This document shows positions 1 to 12,065 of a stretch of 64,000 bases of DNA, piece after piece. Positions within the stretch are counted from its first letter, which is position 1, and each line of letters opens with the position of its first letter. The notes under the pieces are model-generated. The model did no database searches. It saw only the letters and a list, made by a program, of their open reading frames with translations, and had not been told where the DNA came from. This DNA is from Diorhabda sublineata (Eukaryota; Arthropoda; Insecta; Coleoptera; Chrysomelidae): assembly GCF_026230105.1 (NCBI RefSeq), contig NC_079486.1:6200001-6264000 (forward strand). The letters run 5' to 3'. A program made the position numbers and the translations under genes.

Positions 1-74
1 ATGTAGTTGTCCAATTGTTTAATTTTGCTTACTGATTTCCTTTTTCTATTGAGAATAATTGAGACATTTTTTAG

Positions 75-481
75 AATCAATTGCGAGGACTAGTTCCTCT
101 ATCAGCACCTTTACTGGTAACAGCCCAATAGAGGGAACAAAAAACCTCTTAAAGTGTATACAAGGAAGCGATTATTTCAAGTACTTGTTGAAAAACCTTG
201 TAAGTATGAATTCAAAATGGCTATATTTTTATATATAATTGCGATAGTTGTAGACACAACTATTGACACTGTTCATATAATAAATTTAAATTGAACCTGA
301 AGTTATGAATTTATATAATTTGTAGGTAGCTCCTCGAGTATCCTGTATGAACCATCAATATCGACTAATATGGAAACAGATAAACTTGAAGGAAATCAAC
401 CAAGGGAACTTAATAAAAGACGCAGCCCCTGTCTCAGGAACATTAATATTTTGCGACGCAAAGTCAGTTGGTGGAAATTGA
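75..481 (+). CDS. Possible last two exons of an unrecognised host gene
   Basis: Two segments join in phase. The first (75-199) follows a CATTTTTTAG acceptor, is open in only one frame (41 codons after two leading bases) and ends at a consensus GTAAGT donor at 200-205. The second (326-481) follows a TTTGTAG acceptor and, entered in phase 0, is open for 51 codons to TGA at 479-481. The intron would be 126 bp. The other frame of the second segment is also open to a stop at 550-552, but the first exon cannot lead into it. I recognise no domain and upstream exons lie outside the window. Splice signals and phase agreement are the only evidence, so chance remains possible. Confidence 0.3.
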
Positions 482-830
482 CTGCTAAGAAAGCGCAAAA
501 ATATCGTCCAAAAACAATAATAAAATACTTAGAAAGTAATCTGGAACATTGAAAATGGCTTAAAAATATAAATATAACCACGAGTATATAATCTTAGAAT
601 AGACAGTTTAAGTTTTTATGTATCTGTTATCATTTTAGGTTATAACAATAAAAAGGATAATAATTAATTTTAATAAAATACAGCCAAGTTTTATTATAAT
701 AATACTGAAAACAACAGGTTATGGACCCAGGAATTATCTCTGTATAAATGATTAACTCGGATTACGAAAATAAAAACGAAAATTCATTACAACAAATAAT
801 AGCAATGTAAACATAGAAAGTGGCAACTTA
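482..830. other. No gene recognised
   Basis: A+T-rich sequence with several AATAAA-like motifs that could be 3' ends for the preceding exons. Nothing else can be supported. Confidence 0.4.
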
Positions 831-1055
831 ATGTTCTGCAACCTATGCCAAAAAAATCATGATGAAAAAATGTTTTTTCAGATATATTCAACAGCAAAAA
901 TATTGTCGAACAAAATACAAATAATAACTACAATGAGAGGCGATGAGAACACATTTAAAAAACTAGAAAATGAAAGTATGATAAAATCTGCAAAACGTGA
1001 CAGTATCATAAGCGTAAAAGATATTCCAAATATATGTTTTCATGAAGGCAAGTAA
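831..1055 (+). CDS. Short frame of unknown function, possible exon
   Basis: The frame is open from an in-frame stop near 770 to TAA at 1053-1055, with an ATG at 831 and 74 codons from there. It starts with a CxxCxxxxH pattern and is otherwise Lys/Ile/Ser rich. A GTAAGA donor-like site at 1052 overlaps the stop codon, so it could be an internal exon. The best downstream acceptor (1851-1852) does not keep the phase in its longest frame. I do not recognise the protein; an A+T-rich chance frame is quite possible. Confidence 0.15.
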   Translation: MFCNLCQKNHDEKMFFQIYSTAKILSNKIQIITTMRGDENTFKKLENESMIKSAKRDSIISVKDIPNICFHEGK

Positions 1056-1320
1056 GAAAACAACCCACACCAAAGCCACCACATGGATACAGCAACCTGG
1101 GACAATAAAAGGTATTTTCTAACATTTTCTATTCTCATTTTCACGTGATATTTTTACTGGAACACAATAACGTAGTGTCAGACTGTCAGACAGAACAATA
1201 TAATAGATGAAAATGATTGAAGCTAAATTTGAGTCAAAAGTAAGTAGACCCCAGACATAACACGCATACTATCAGGCGACAGTCCAATACTTTTTGTCCA
1301 TTTTATTTCGTTTTCTGTAA
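1056..1320. other. No gene recognised
   Basis: Non-coding A+T-rich sequence between the short frame and the hAT scrap. Confidence 0.4.
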
Positions 1321-1560
1321 TTAAATCATAGAGATTATTAAAATATCTTCTCCTCTTGCTTTTGATGAGAAAGTCTTGCAAGAGAGCAGTTCTTCTTCTA
1401 TGCTTTTATTAGATTCAAACCTAACAAAGGCTAATAGATTAGCCTCGCCAGCAACATCAGTACTTTCATCTAGTTGAAGTGAAAAGTACTCACTTTGTTT
1501 TAAAACTGTAGCCACTGAAAGTTTTACTGCATCTGACACTTCATCTATTCTTTATCTTAC
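1321..1560 (-). pseudogene. hAT-type transposase fragment
   Basis: The minus frame contains LQLDESTDVAG followed by a hydrophobic strand and an acidic stretch. That is the first catalytic-Asp region of the hAT transposases related to ZBED5/FAM200 proteins. Only about 75 of an expected 600 or more residues remain. The BED zinc finger, the rest of the RNase H fold and the C-terminal dimerisation region are missing. It differs clearly from the hAT copy at 24-26 kb, so it is a different family. No terminal repeats are visible nearby. It is a dead internal scrap. Confidence 0.7.
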
Positions 1561-1852
1561 AGTTGTATTAGAAAGAGGAATTTGACCGATATTTTGTTTC
1601 CTTTGAGTAAATCTCCAACTAGTCTGATAACAATAACTTTTGTCATTTTTATTTTTATTATAATTTAATGATGAGTTATGTTTGTTTCGCCACTTGTCTT
1701 TGAATAAGAACTTACCATTTGATCACTTTAATCGTTTTGTACAAATTCAATACAATATCTGCCAATAGTACTAAACATTTTTATTTTAATTGTGGTGAGG
1801 TAATACCATATCTAACGAAACACGCTCACACACTTTTGTTTTATTATTTCAG
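1561..1852. other. No gene recognised
   Basis: Non-coding. It ends in a pyrimidine-rich tract and AG at 1851-1852 that resembles a splice acceptor. Confidence 0.35.
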
Positions 1853-1966
1853 CTCCTCAACAACCAGTTGAAAGTATATTGTTATCAAATCTCTCGAATC
1901 ATTCTAATGAAAGCGAACGGAAAGGGATCAGTACTCTTTTCAAAAAAGTCCTAAACATCAAGATGT
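1853..1966 (+). CDS. Possible short terminal exon, unrecognised
   Basis: A good acceptor (TTATTATTTCAG) is followed by a frame open for 36 codons to TAG at 1964-1966 when entered after two bases. A second frame is open nearly as long, so the reading is ambiguous. No domain is recognised and no phase-compatible upstream donor was found. Confidence 0.15.
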
Positions 1967-2314
1967 AGGCTTACAGCTGTCCTATTGAAGGTATTTGATA
2001 TTAAATATATGTATAATGAATTTTGAAGAGACAGTATTTCTAATTGTTTTCGCACATTTGTTCTTAGCTTTTCGACTCGGTGGCTACTTTTACTGTTTTT
2101 AGATCCATAGGTAGATAGAGAAATTGTAGATAAGTATAATTATGAATATCCTTATTTTTTTGTTACTCCTTTTATTTCTTTTAGTACTCATCTTATTTTT
2201 CCTTCGATGTATTCTTTATAGATTATCTTCTTATGCAGAACATCAATATTTATTATTTTCATAACTAAAGTGGAGTTTATCACTTCACTCCATCATAATC
2301 CTTCTTATCTCATT
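1967..2314. other. No gene recognised
   Basis: A+T-rich sequence upstream of the BEL/Pao remnant. It may include decayed parts of that element, but nothing can be aligned by eye. Confidence 0.4.
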
Positions 2315-3391
2315 TTTACTTTGCAGATTTGCTCTCTTAGATTCAGGAAGTCAAAGTTCCTTCTGTACAACCGAGTTAGCACATGCATTGAAGTTACCGT
2401 GTACATCCGTTTCGATTCTGGTAGTAGATATAAATGCAACAAACTCTACGAATGTCTCTAAAATTAAAATTAAATAAAAATAAATTCATACCGAATTTGA
2501 AGCAAAATTTCCATTTTTAGTCCTAGATCAAATTACAACAGTTTAATATAGATTTTTCAAACATTAAAATTCCTAATAATTCATTGCTAGCTGATATTAC
2601 TTTTGATACATCAGCTAATATTGACATTTTCATTGGTTGTAATATATTTTACGATCATTTCAGGAAATTTTACAGTTCCTTCGAATTCTACATTTTGTAA
2701 CCTTTCTAAAATAGACGTTCAGGAACAATTAGGGCCCTTTTGGAAAATTGAGGAAGTTTCTAATACGAAGCAATCAGTTTACTCGGTAGAAGAAAGTAGT
2801 TGTGAAGAGCTTTCCGTAAAAAACTTTTATATAAAAGGTGATGGCCGATTTGTTATTAAATTATCTTTAAAAAAAACCTATTTTGGGTGAAACTAGAGAT
2901 ATAGCTCTAAAACGGATGAAGTCTGCAGAAAAAAGGTTGCAGAATAATAGTTACTTGAATACGGAATATTCTAAATTTATTGAAGATTATTGCAAGTTAG
3001 GGCATATGTCTTTGGCAAACGAAATTTTAAAATCAGAAGCTAAATTCATTTTATCTCACCACTGTGTACTAAAATCTAGTTCTTTGACTATAAAGTTACG
3101 CGTAGTTTTTGATGGATTTTTGATGGATTGATTAATAACATCAGTCTAAACGACATTTTGATGGTAGGTCCAATCATACAACCCGATATATTCAATACAT
3201 TGTTAAGATTTAGAAAGCACCAAATTACTTTTACGGCAGATATAGAGAAGATGTACCAACAGATAAAGTTACAACCCTCGGATAGACAAGTTCAACATAT
3301 ATTGTGGAGAGAAGATAAGTCCAAATTGGTTCAAGAATATGAACTTGATACTGTAACTTACGGCTTAGATCCTAGTTCATTCAAAGTTTGA
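2315..3391 (+). pseudogene. Decayed BEL/Pao retrotransposon pol (protease to RT)
   Basis: Pieces of one pol polyprotein appear in order in shifting frames. At 2325-2460 is an aspartic protease start (ALLDSGSQSSFC; DUF1758-like). At 2540-2660 is the following strand region (IPNNSLLADITF, then IDIFIGCNIFYDHF). At 2690-2880 is the linker with KIDVQEQLGPFWKIEEV and DGRFVIKL. At 2883-3391 is the start of the reverse transcriptase, with RVVFDG, SLNDILMVGP and TADIEKMYQQI, all characteristic of BEL/Pao. Frame changes occur near 2460, 2670, 2885 and 3125. The catalytic YxDD region, RNase H, integrase and both LTRs are missing. The homology stops at about 3391. Confidence 0.85.
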
Positions 3392-3481
3392 ATGATCTTT
3401 ATCTTGCAATTCCATAAGGTAGGTACTCCAAAGCTAATAAAGGTCCACATGTGAACACATCCAAACGCTCCTATTATATCA

Positions 3482-3484
<3 letters not shown>

Positions 3485-3561
<77 letters not shown>
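3485..3561. repeat. (TA)n microsatellite
   Basis: About 38 uninterrupted TA units, with one TG interruption just beyond. Any Tyr-Ile reading frame across it is an artefact of the repeat. Confidence 0.95.
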
Positions 3562-6390
3562 CGGTAAATATTTAAAAAAAAGTGTTGTTGGGGATTGTTT
3601 TATCAAATTTCCAAAAATATTACCCAAATGATAGAATCACTGCAAAAATCTTCAAAGCCGGTTGGATGCGGTTCTCTTGGTGCTACTTCAATAATCTAAT
3701 TCTTTTTTTTGTAACTGGAAATTCACAGACCTTTCAATACAAACTTCCAGGCCCAGTTCAGACCAAGCTACCATGGTTATATTGGTGAATATGTTAGGTT
3801 AGGTTTAGAGTATTCCAGTATTGGTGTAGTGCCTATACTTGTTATTAAAAAATATATTCAAATACTTGCCAAACTCTTAAAAGCATTTAGCTTGTTTAAA
3901 TCATATTCATCAACATAAAACATTGTGGTGTGTACGTGAGCATTTTCAAATACACAAGTACGTATAGGTATATTAAGTTCAATACTCTGACATAAATAAG
4001 ATGATGATTATGATGGCAAAATCAGATGAAAGAATACAACATGCAATATCAAATTACTTTGTTAAGGTGTAGGAAATGTGAAAAATAATTGTACATACCT
4101 ACTATAAGAATCAAAATTTAAAAAATATGTACCTTTTCAGTCAAAAGTTACTTCATAACTTTAACTATATTCACTTAATCTTCACGTATAAAACTTAAAC
4201 ATAAGTTTTTCCAACTAGATACCAATTCCGTTCCTATCATTAATCATAATAATTTCCGAAGTTCCTTTGTTTGAAACTTTGGTTTACTTTGACCTTGGAC
4301 GAATAAAAAAGATGAACCCATCTGGCATGTTTGAATATAATTGAAGCCAACTTATAGTAAACCTCAATGTTGTCAAATTTTACAATTTATTTGTTTATTA
4401 TCTGGATGCATGTTACGTTTCAAAAATATTTATTTATACATCGTAATATTATTAAAAAACAATAAGAATCTGGCTTTAGTTCTCACTAAATTTGGTTAAT
4501 GGACAATATTTCCCACAATTGATCTAAACAAAGATCAAGAAAATAATTTTGGCGAGAATGTTTATGAAAAAAATATAAGCTAGGCAACGTTGCTATGAAT
4601 CTATATTCGTTTATGCTTTTGTTATATCTAGTATAGAATGTTTGAAGAAATAATATCAAATACAAGTTTTATTTGAATATAAATTTACTATAGACATGTA
4701 CCAACAAATCTTCGATACGACGTTTCGTGCCTTCACGAGGCAAACATATAGGTTTTTAATGAGGATATGCTTATTTATTATAATTATTAGTCAATTTAAG
4801 CGATATAGCACACTTTTATCTCAAATAACTAACATCACTAATGATTATTCTTAAATACGTTTCTGTCGTGGATACTCGTTTTGATTTTTTCAAAAAATGT
4901 ACTGAGAGCTTTTCTTTAAACATTACCTGGTGTTTTCGATATAAAAAAGAACTTTCTTAACCAACCAATGTAATGTCTCTCCATAATATAATCACCATTT
5001 TTCATTTTTGTCCTCGTATCTATTAAGAGTAAGAATATAATAATGCCATATACCATCTTACGAAAGTTGAATACTTTCGATAAAAATGAATTCTAGTTTC
5101 AATTTTATTATATATATTGTAAAAAACACATTTGACTGGAAATAATTTTATTTGCTAGTAAGTATCCGCTTTTATGACCATACATACTTGGTTCAGATAA
5201 GTAGACCTTTGGCCTTCTTTTATTAATTATACAATTAAACAAACAGATGGTTTTGTACGCATTTATGGTCTCATTGTAAAATATAATTTCTGAAAGTTGA
5301 AGGTAGCAACAAACTCCTCAAGTACATTTTTCCAGTCGCACATTATGAATGAATTTATCATCCCAACAAATATTGATGTTAGTTATTTATTTCACGATTT
5401 ACCTATCCATAACTTCCCACAGTGATAACAGAAACAGCCTATTTAAAACTATAGAACAAACTAATTATTTTTAAAAATGTTACGTATAAAAAATCCTGGA
5501 GAAGAACAATTTATATTTTCAACTGTAGTAGTTGTTGTCTTTTTTGTAACGTTATAACTATATTAAATATGACGCCTTGTATATATTTTTAATGGTATAT
5601 ATTTTTTGTATTGCACTTTAATAGGTTATAATTTCAAAAATATATGACTCATGCTTGATTTACCTACAACAGATTTGTGAATAAAATCATTTTGTTTAAT
5701 TAGTACCAGTAGTAATATAAATATAATTAACTCAACAATGAACTTAGTTTTAACATTTCTATATTGTTTTGTGGTCAATCCAAAAAGTATTAATAGATAA
5801 TACAATAAATAATATTTTCGATTATTATAACTATTGGCTCTGCGATGTAAAACCAAGACCGGTCCTGGGTTAGTTGGCACACTTACTACACAATGATAAA
5901 ACTGACAATACGATTATAAGTAGGTATTTTAGTAGTAGTTGATATTTTTTTCTTTATTAGAAAGAGTCTTTTTATTTAATAGTATTATCCAAATTTTTGC
6001 ATTGAATCGTAACTTTCAATACAAAGCCAATGAATATAATTATATTAAAAACAGATTATTTAAATATCTTTATTTCTGGTTTTGTTACAATTCTTTTGAA
6101 TGGTCTTTTTTGTTTGATTTTAAAAACCCTTATTAAAGGTAAGTATGAGAGTGTTTTTACCGTTGTTGTGAGCATACCAAGAAATTTCAATGATGTGTAG
6201 TTGTTTTTGAGAATGATACAAAGGTACAATGATATAATATAGAATTAGGGAAATTGCAAATAAGGGTACTACTAATCGTTATTCCATTTATTCCCGTTAT
6301 TGAAATGAAATAAATTCAAGTTTTTGAACATAATAAAATACTACTTTACCATAACCATTACAATAAATATGTATGTTAACTTTGATGTTC
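3562..6390. other. Long stretch without a recognisable gene
   Basis: I see only short A+T-rich frames in both directions (for example at 3582-3788, 5626-5880 and 5939-6136). They lack recognisable domains and splice context. The stretch is probably intergenic or intronic DNA with old, unrecognisable repeats. Confidence 0.45.
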
Positions 6391-8697
6391 CTTATTTCAG
6401 GTAAGGCTGTTTTGGCAATCCTAGGCCAGAAATCACTAAGAAATAAACAAACATTTCAGAGAAAATATTAGTCAATTTAAAATATTGCCTACTACTGCTG
6501 TACCATTCCGCTACAAATATGATAAAGGTTCAGAAAGTGAATCGGTTAGGGAAAATTTGGACGAACTTAATAATCCAATTGAATGTTTCCTCACATCCAC
6601 AAACATATTCAAATTGTGATTTTATTGCCCCGATTCATTCCATAAACATTGACATGACAGATAGTTCTATCAGTAAACATGAAGATGAAGAGTGGTTGAA
6701 AGAGTTACATAGTCTTCCATTTTGTTCTATGGGACTTGGAGCTAGGAAGCAGTCATTGCAAGAAGAAAATGAACGGTTGAGAAAGGAACTAACCAATGCT
6801 AGGAAAAAAGTCATTCAAATTAGGCAATAAAATACCTGTGGCAACTGGTATTAGACAAGGGGATAGCCCAAGCCCAATTCTGTTCAATATCGTAATGGAC
6901 GAAAACATCAAAGAAGTAAAGCAAGCCGGGAGAGGATACCGAATGGGAGACAAAGAGATAAAAATAATATGCTATGCTGATGACGCAGTAATCATCTCGG
7001 AAGACGAAGATAACCTACAGAAGCTCCTATATAAATTCCAAAAAATAGCGAACACGTACAACCTGCAAATATCCACAAAAAAAAACAAAATCTCTCACAA
7101 TATCTAAAGAACTGAGAAGATGTAAACTAGCGATCTACGATCAGAACGTAGAACAAGTGATGTCTTTCAAATATCTAGGGGCAAACATAACAAGCGATAG
7201 AAATCTAAAGAAAGAAGTAAAAGCACAAACAACGAAGGCAGTATTAATATCAGGATACCTTAGAGATTTGGCGAAATAAATACATGAGCACAAAATGTAA
7301 AATTAGAATATATAAAACTTGCGTAAGGCTGGTCATGACATATGCAATAAAAACTAGAGCGAAGAATACAACCACTAAACGGCTCCTAAGAACAACAGAA
7401 ATGCGAACTCTGAGATCAATAACAGGATATACGTTACTCGATCGGAAGAGAAATGAATAAATAAGGGACATGTGCGATATTCAGGATGTAGGAAGATGGG
7501 CAAGGAGCCGCAGAAGAGAATGGAGAGACCATGTTGACAGAATGCCAAATGAACGGTTAGCAAAAATTGCAAAGGAAAAGAAACCAGACAAAACTCGACC
7601 TCCTGGACGATCACCTATAAGGTGGTATGGAAGCTGATCCTCAGCATGTCAACTACTCCTGGCAAACCCTTGATGAAAATACAGGACCTAGTCCTAACGT
7701 AAGAAGAAGAAGAAGACGTAAGATGAAATCCCCATGGTTACTATCTGAAAAGAAAACTGGCCTGTCATTATTTTATAAAGGACCTAAGATATACAGATAT
7801 TTGCGACAAAAAGGGTTCATTTTACCAGCAATATCAACAGTGAAATCATGGGTTGCCAATTTCCATTGCAAATCTGGATTCAATAAAAAAATTTTTATGC
7901 ACCTTACTTTAAAGGCGGTTACGATGCTGCCTTACGAGAAGAAATGTATTCTGATGTTGAAATGTCTATTAAGAGGAATCTTGAGTACGATATGAAAACA
8001 GATTCAGTTGAGGGTTTCGAAAATCTGGGCGAGTCTGGAAGAAAGCCTTTCCCTGCCAATGAAGCTCTAGTTCTCATGATCAGAGGAATTCAAGCAGCTG
8101 GAAAATTCCTATTGCCTACTTTGTATCGAATGGTGGGGTGTCATATGCTTCTTTATGGTAGATAATTACCAAGGCATTGGAAAAAACTTAGTTGGACAAA
8201 ACTAGACACTATAGGCATAGTACGTGGTTTATCAACTACCAATCAGAAACTCATAAAGCATTTGGTGGTTAACAAAAGCCAACCTTATTTTTTTCATAAT
8301 GAGAAAAACTTTTTACCATCAGATGACAATGAAGCATTCGCTTCATTAAATGTTGAAGAAGAAGAATTTCACCATGATATTACTTAATAGCTTCGACAAA
8401 GATATAGGGAAAATTTCAGATAATAAAATAATATTAAATTTGAAAAAGAAAATTGTTGGAATAATAGAAAACAATAGAAAAAATTCTTCCCGAGTGGTAT
8501 GCAACAAATGCAATCTGTTGTATCAATATATTTTCAATTTATTATTGCGAACTCAGATCTCCAAATATTGTAATACTTTTTCAAGTTCATTAAAAACTAA
8601 ACAGACCCTTTTTTTACAAACCAATACACAATCTTTTTTATGTCAACGTTTGGGTAGCGTTGATCCGGCTACCGATATGAAGAATAGTGTTTTATAA
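6391..8697 (+). mobile_element. P-element (THAP-type) transposase relic, split by a LINE
   Basis: Upstream of the LINE, LPTTAVPFRY (about 6482-6510) matches the end of a THAP DNA-binding domain. It is followed by an acidic linker and a coiled coil (KQSLQEENERLRKELTNARKK, 6749-6812) in the place of the P-element leucine zipper. Beyond the LINE, 7730-8165 carries KIYRYLRQKGFILP and then the RNase H-like core with an Asp-Glu-Met-Ser-Ile-Lys equivalent, FENLGESG and ALVLMIRGI. At 8227-8330, NQKLIKHL and QPYFFHNEKN match the GTP-binding insertion of P/THAP9 transposases. Frameshifts near 7960, 8125 and elsewhere, plus stops, make it non-functional. The terminal inverted repeats were not found. Confidence 0.75.
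6826..7715 (+). mobile_element. 5'-truncated LINE inserted in the P-element relic
   Basis: It begins inside the reverse transcriptase: TGIRQGDSPSPILFNIVMD, then the catalytic CYADDAVIISEDED, then the thumb region with SFKYLGANITSD. The last part is the conserved C-terminus with RRREWRDHVDRMPNERLAKIAK and a GRSPIRWY motif. The reading frame is kept for the first 95 codons and then broken by stops and shifts after about 7085. The 3' end is a short (AAG)n tail at about 7700-7715, typical of non-LTR elements ending in a simple repeat. Truncation at the 5' end is normal for target-primed insertion. I could not define a target-site duplication. Confidence 0.8.
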
Positions 8698-8740
8698 AAT
8701 TGTTGGTCCCAAGTTGACATTAATGAAAAAATTCTAAAAC

Positions 8741-8777
8741 TAGAACATCAATAATACTATAAATTATTGATGTTCTA
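8741..8777. repeat. Perfect 15-bp inverted repeat, 7-bp spacer
   Basis: TAGAACATCAATAAT (8741-8755) is followed after 7 bp by its exact complement (8763-8777). It may be a transposon internal palindrome or a chance A+T-rich hairpin. No neighbouring gene would use it as a terminator. Confidence 0.8.
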
Positions 8778-9727
8778 TAACCTTCATGCTAAAAAAATAT
8801 CATCTAGGTATCTTTAGAATTATAAGCAACAAATAGATTTAGTAAGTTCCGAATATCGACGACGGTATGTTTTCAAGAAAGGACATATTGCACAATTGAA
8901 GAATTCTACAATGTCATTAATTGAATTATTAGTACGATAGTGTAATATGATACATTTAGTATATTTAATCTCGTTATGTTTAAAATATTAGTATAGTTAG
9001 AAATTTTTACAAGTTATTGTTTTTGATTTTATCAAACATATTAATACCGTTCGAAAGCGGAACAAAATCAAAAATATTTTTCCCAGGAAGAAAGGGGAAA
9101 ATGGATAAATCACATAAATCAACTCAAAGAAAAAACATACAAAATAGCCAGGACTTATTTCTTCGCCTCTTCAAAATATCATCAAAATATGAATGTTTCA
9201 AAAATACATTCATGACAGAGGTTGTGAAATCGCAAATTCATATTATTTCAGTTACCAAAGGGAAGTATATATAATTTATATACTTTTTTGCAAGGATCCT
9301 TCTTTCTATCCCAAATTTAAGTGATTAACAGAATAATGAAAAATGATTTGTTTCATTTGCTAGTGCTACACGAATTCATTACAAATTTTTTTTATACATT
9401 TAAATTGGTGACCAATAATTAGTACAGATATTAAGTTTATTTTCGGTTCGAGATGAATATATGCTATAACATTATTAGAGACATGATATTTCAAAATACG
9501 CCCCATCTATCTATTGTAAAGATTCCTATCGAATAGGTAATTTGTGTCACTTTCGTAATAAAAAGTAAATTTGGCAACAATGTAATGTCGGTTCGAATTT
9601 CGAAGATAAAGAAAACAACTATACTATTCTTTATAAAATACTACAAGCAACATGCGAAATGTATTCAACTTGTATGTATGTATTCTCACAGTCTTGTTGA
9701 AAACCACTTTTTTGTTTAAGCACCCAT
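8778..9727. other. No gene recognised
   Basis: Only short frames, such as 9017-9274 on the plus strand, with no recognisable domain. Confidence 0.4.
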
Positions 9728-10690
9728 TTACTTTCTATGACCCTTTTTGTTCACGAGCCACAACACTTCTGACCTTGTATTATTTTCTTTAAACACTTTC
9801 AGCTCTTCATCCGCTGCTTCTTGCCACTTTGATGAGTTTTCACTTGACATTGCATCTTCATATGTAATTTCCAGTTCTGTTTCAGTATAAAAACTCACAT
9901 CATAGTCTCTCATCCTGGCTGCTTGTCTAATTTCTCTTCTTCTTATTCTTATTTTCTTGTATGATGATAGATGATTTTTCATTTCCGGAATGAAAACCAC
10001 ATCTCTATATATACCAACTTCATTTGAGTCAGAAAAATATATGCGATAACCCTATACCTACTGTATCGCTATAGCCTACAAAGATTCCCAAGAAACTTTT
10101 GGCATCTAGTTTCGTTCTTTTCTCTTTGTGAATGTGTACAGAACATTTTGCACCAAATTCTCTGTAAAATTTGATATCAAAGTTTCTTTTGAACAAAAGT
10201 TTATGTGGGGTATCTTTTATGTTCGAATTGCATCCAACTCTATTGAGAACAAAAAATGCTGCATTTAAGGCTCCTGCCAAAAGGTTTTTATCTAAGTTTT
10301 TACTGTGCAACATTGTTCTCATGTCTCTTTCCGTACGTCCATTCTTTTCTGGATTGTAAGGACATGTAGTCTCGTGTATCTTACTATCTAACAAGCATTT
10401 TAGATTTTTGTTGACAAATTCTAGGCCCTTGCCTGTTCGAAGTCTTTTTATATGACATCCTGTCTGATTTTTGGTCATTTCAATAAATTTCTTAAAATTA
10501 TCGATAACTTCTGATTTTTGTTTTAAGTAAAATACAAATCTATAGCATGAAAACTCATCTTTAATTGTTAGAAAATACCTTATTTGTCCGAGTGATGCCT
10601 CTTTGTTTTCTTGCATATAGTACACACATGTTCCTGAAAAAACAAGAAACTTTGCAGGAAATCTCAGCAGTTCTGATTTCGATACACTGA
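9728..10690 (-). pseudogene. Copia-type integrase and start of RT (minus strand)
   Basis: Read on the minus strand, residues after about 10640 form a Copia integrase core: FLTIKDEFSCYRFVFYLK (first catalytic Asp), then RTGKGLEF where an Asp is expected after the Thr, then NPEKNGRTERDMRTML (catalytic Glu present). FREFGAKCSVHIHKEKRTKL and SFLGIFVGYSD form the usual C-terminal block. After a frameshift near 10045 the following frame (10000-9728) reads through a basic linker to WQEAADEEL, the start of the Copia reverse transcriptase. The second catalytic Asp of the integrase is replaced by Gly, so the enzyme would be inactive even without the shift. Gag, protease, most of RT and the LTRs are absent. 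Confidence 0.85.
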
Positions 10691-11179
10691 AGAAGGCGAA
10701 GAAAAAATATGAATATTCTAAAAAATAGAGTGGCTCTTCAAAGAAAAGAGATTGAGCGACTCCATCAACCTGATCGAAGTCTAAAGTAAATTCTTCTATT
10801 TCTTTGAGTAACAATTTGGTGTTTGATGAACTTTGTTTGAGAGCAAAGTAACTTCCCTCTAGTCTCAAATAAAAGTTAATCTTCCAAAATTTATACAGCC
10901 AAACTTTTATTTTTAGGCTTCCATTCCAGGCAGCACTAATGAAATTTTGGAAAGAATGCTGAAAGCAAGAAGTGAAGAAAATATTCTCCAGAGTTAAGGA
11001 CGTTTGCTGTAACCTTAAGTTTCTATTCACCAAGAACATATAATTTTACTAGTAATACATACATACATACAATCATTACAGTACATTGTTACCATTCCAA
11101 AATGGTATTAAAGTGCGGATGGTTCACCAAGCTAGAGCAAAGAAGCTTTATGTGCTCTAAAACCAAAATCCAAAAATTT

Positions 11180-11508
11180 TGTGACAGTGAAATTGTAAGT
11201 AATTTGATTTGGGATGAAATTTGCATTAAGAAGACGGATTGAATGAAGAGGAAAAGAAGACGGATTGAATGAAGAGGGAAAAAATTTACAGGATATGTGG
11301 ACATTGGGACAAACGTGAATACTGACGAATTACCCGAAGGAAGGGACCTGTTGGGTACTTCTTTTTGCAAGGACTTTGTGGTAGCGAAAAAGCTGATTTT
11401 ATAAAGAAGTGCCATGAATTTATGCGTGAAAGTTGGATAAAAGTTTCGTCAATGATTTTTGATGGTGCCATGGCCAATTGGCAAAGGTTTAAATCTTTTT
11501 TTTGGTGA
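11180..11508 (+). pseudogene. P-element-like transposase core fragment
   Basis: On the plus strand, NLIWDEICIKK (about 11205-11237) resembles the first catalytic-Asp block of P/THAP9 transposases. After a duplicated 26-bp stretch (11228-11279), KGPVGYFFLQGLCGSEKAD, FIKKCHEFMRE and SMIFDGAMANWQ follow the pattern of the second strand of the RNase H core. Stops and shifts break the frame. A better preserved homologue lies on the minus strand at 35770-36009, with the same internal duplication, so the duplication predates the copying of the block. The family match rests on pattern, not alignment. Confidence 0.45.
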
Positions 11509-11519
11509 ATAATATAAAG

Positions 11520-11660
11520 TTAAAATCATTACTCGGATGTTGAAATATTATAAGGAAAGCAGTAGTCAAAAACAAGATGAAAGTGATGTGAAGAAAAGCC
11601 ATGACGAGGAAAATGATGTTGGAAGCAAAAAACAAGAAACAGAAAAGTCAGTAATGACAA
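11520..11660 (+). pseudogene. Copia-like polyprotein scrap
   Basis: IITRMLKYYKESSSQKQDESDVKKSHDEEND is read here in segments and closely matches 38795-38890, where it directly follows a Copia integrase C-terminus. It is therefore a linker between Copia integrase and RT, not a host gene. The frame beginning at 11537 is short and ends at 11728. Confidence 0.5.
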
Positions 11661-12065
11661 AAACCATATTTCAAATTATCAGCAATGTACTTACGGTTCG
11701 GTTTTGCCTTCTTAGGGACTTCTCTTAAAAATTCTAGCCTAATAAAAATAAGTTTTGCATTGATATGTTTATTATTATAAATTATTAATAAATTTTTTGT
11801 CTCCACATTTGTTTTTGAATAAGAATAAGAACTTTCAAGGTACTTACCATTTAACCAATCTAATCACTTTGTACAAATTAAACAATATATGTGCAAATCG
11901 AACTAAACGAGTAATGGAGAAATGTTCTGAAAAGTTTTGGTTGTATGTGACTTGGTTGAGATATTATAGATTATTTCATTTTCAAATAATCAGCAATGTA
12001 CTTATTCGGTTCGGTTTTGCCATCTTTTAAAAATTTTAGCCTAATAAAAATAAGTTTTGCATTGA

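Noticed and set aside
3358..3627. Frame with a long Tyr-Ile run
   Set aside because: It is a translation of the (TA)n microsatellite; the same artefact appears at 26672-27085 and 37722-37943.
6826..7715. Target-site duplication for the LINE in the P element
   Set aside because: Flanks were compared and no convincing duplicate was found next to the AAG tail.
10171..10359. Plus-strand frame of 62 codons
   Set aside because: Opposite the Copia integrase core.
11537..11728. 63-codon frame as a host gene
   Set aside because: Matches the Copia linker found next to an integrase C-terminus at 38.8 kb.
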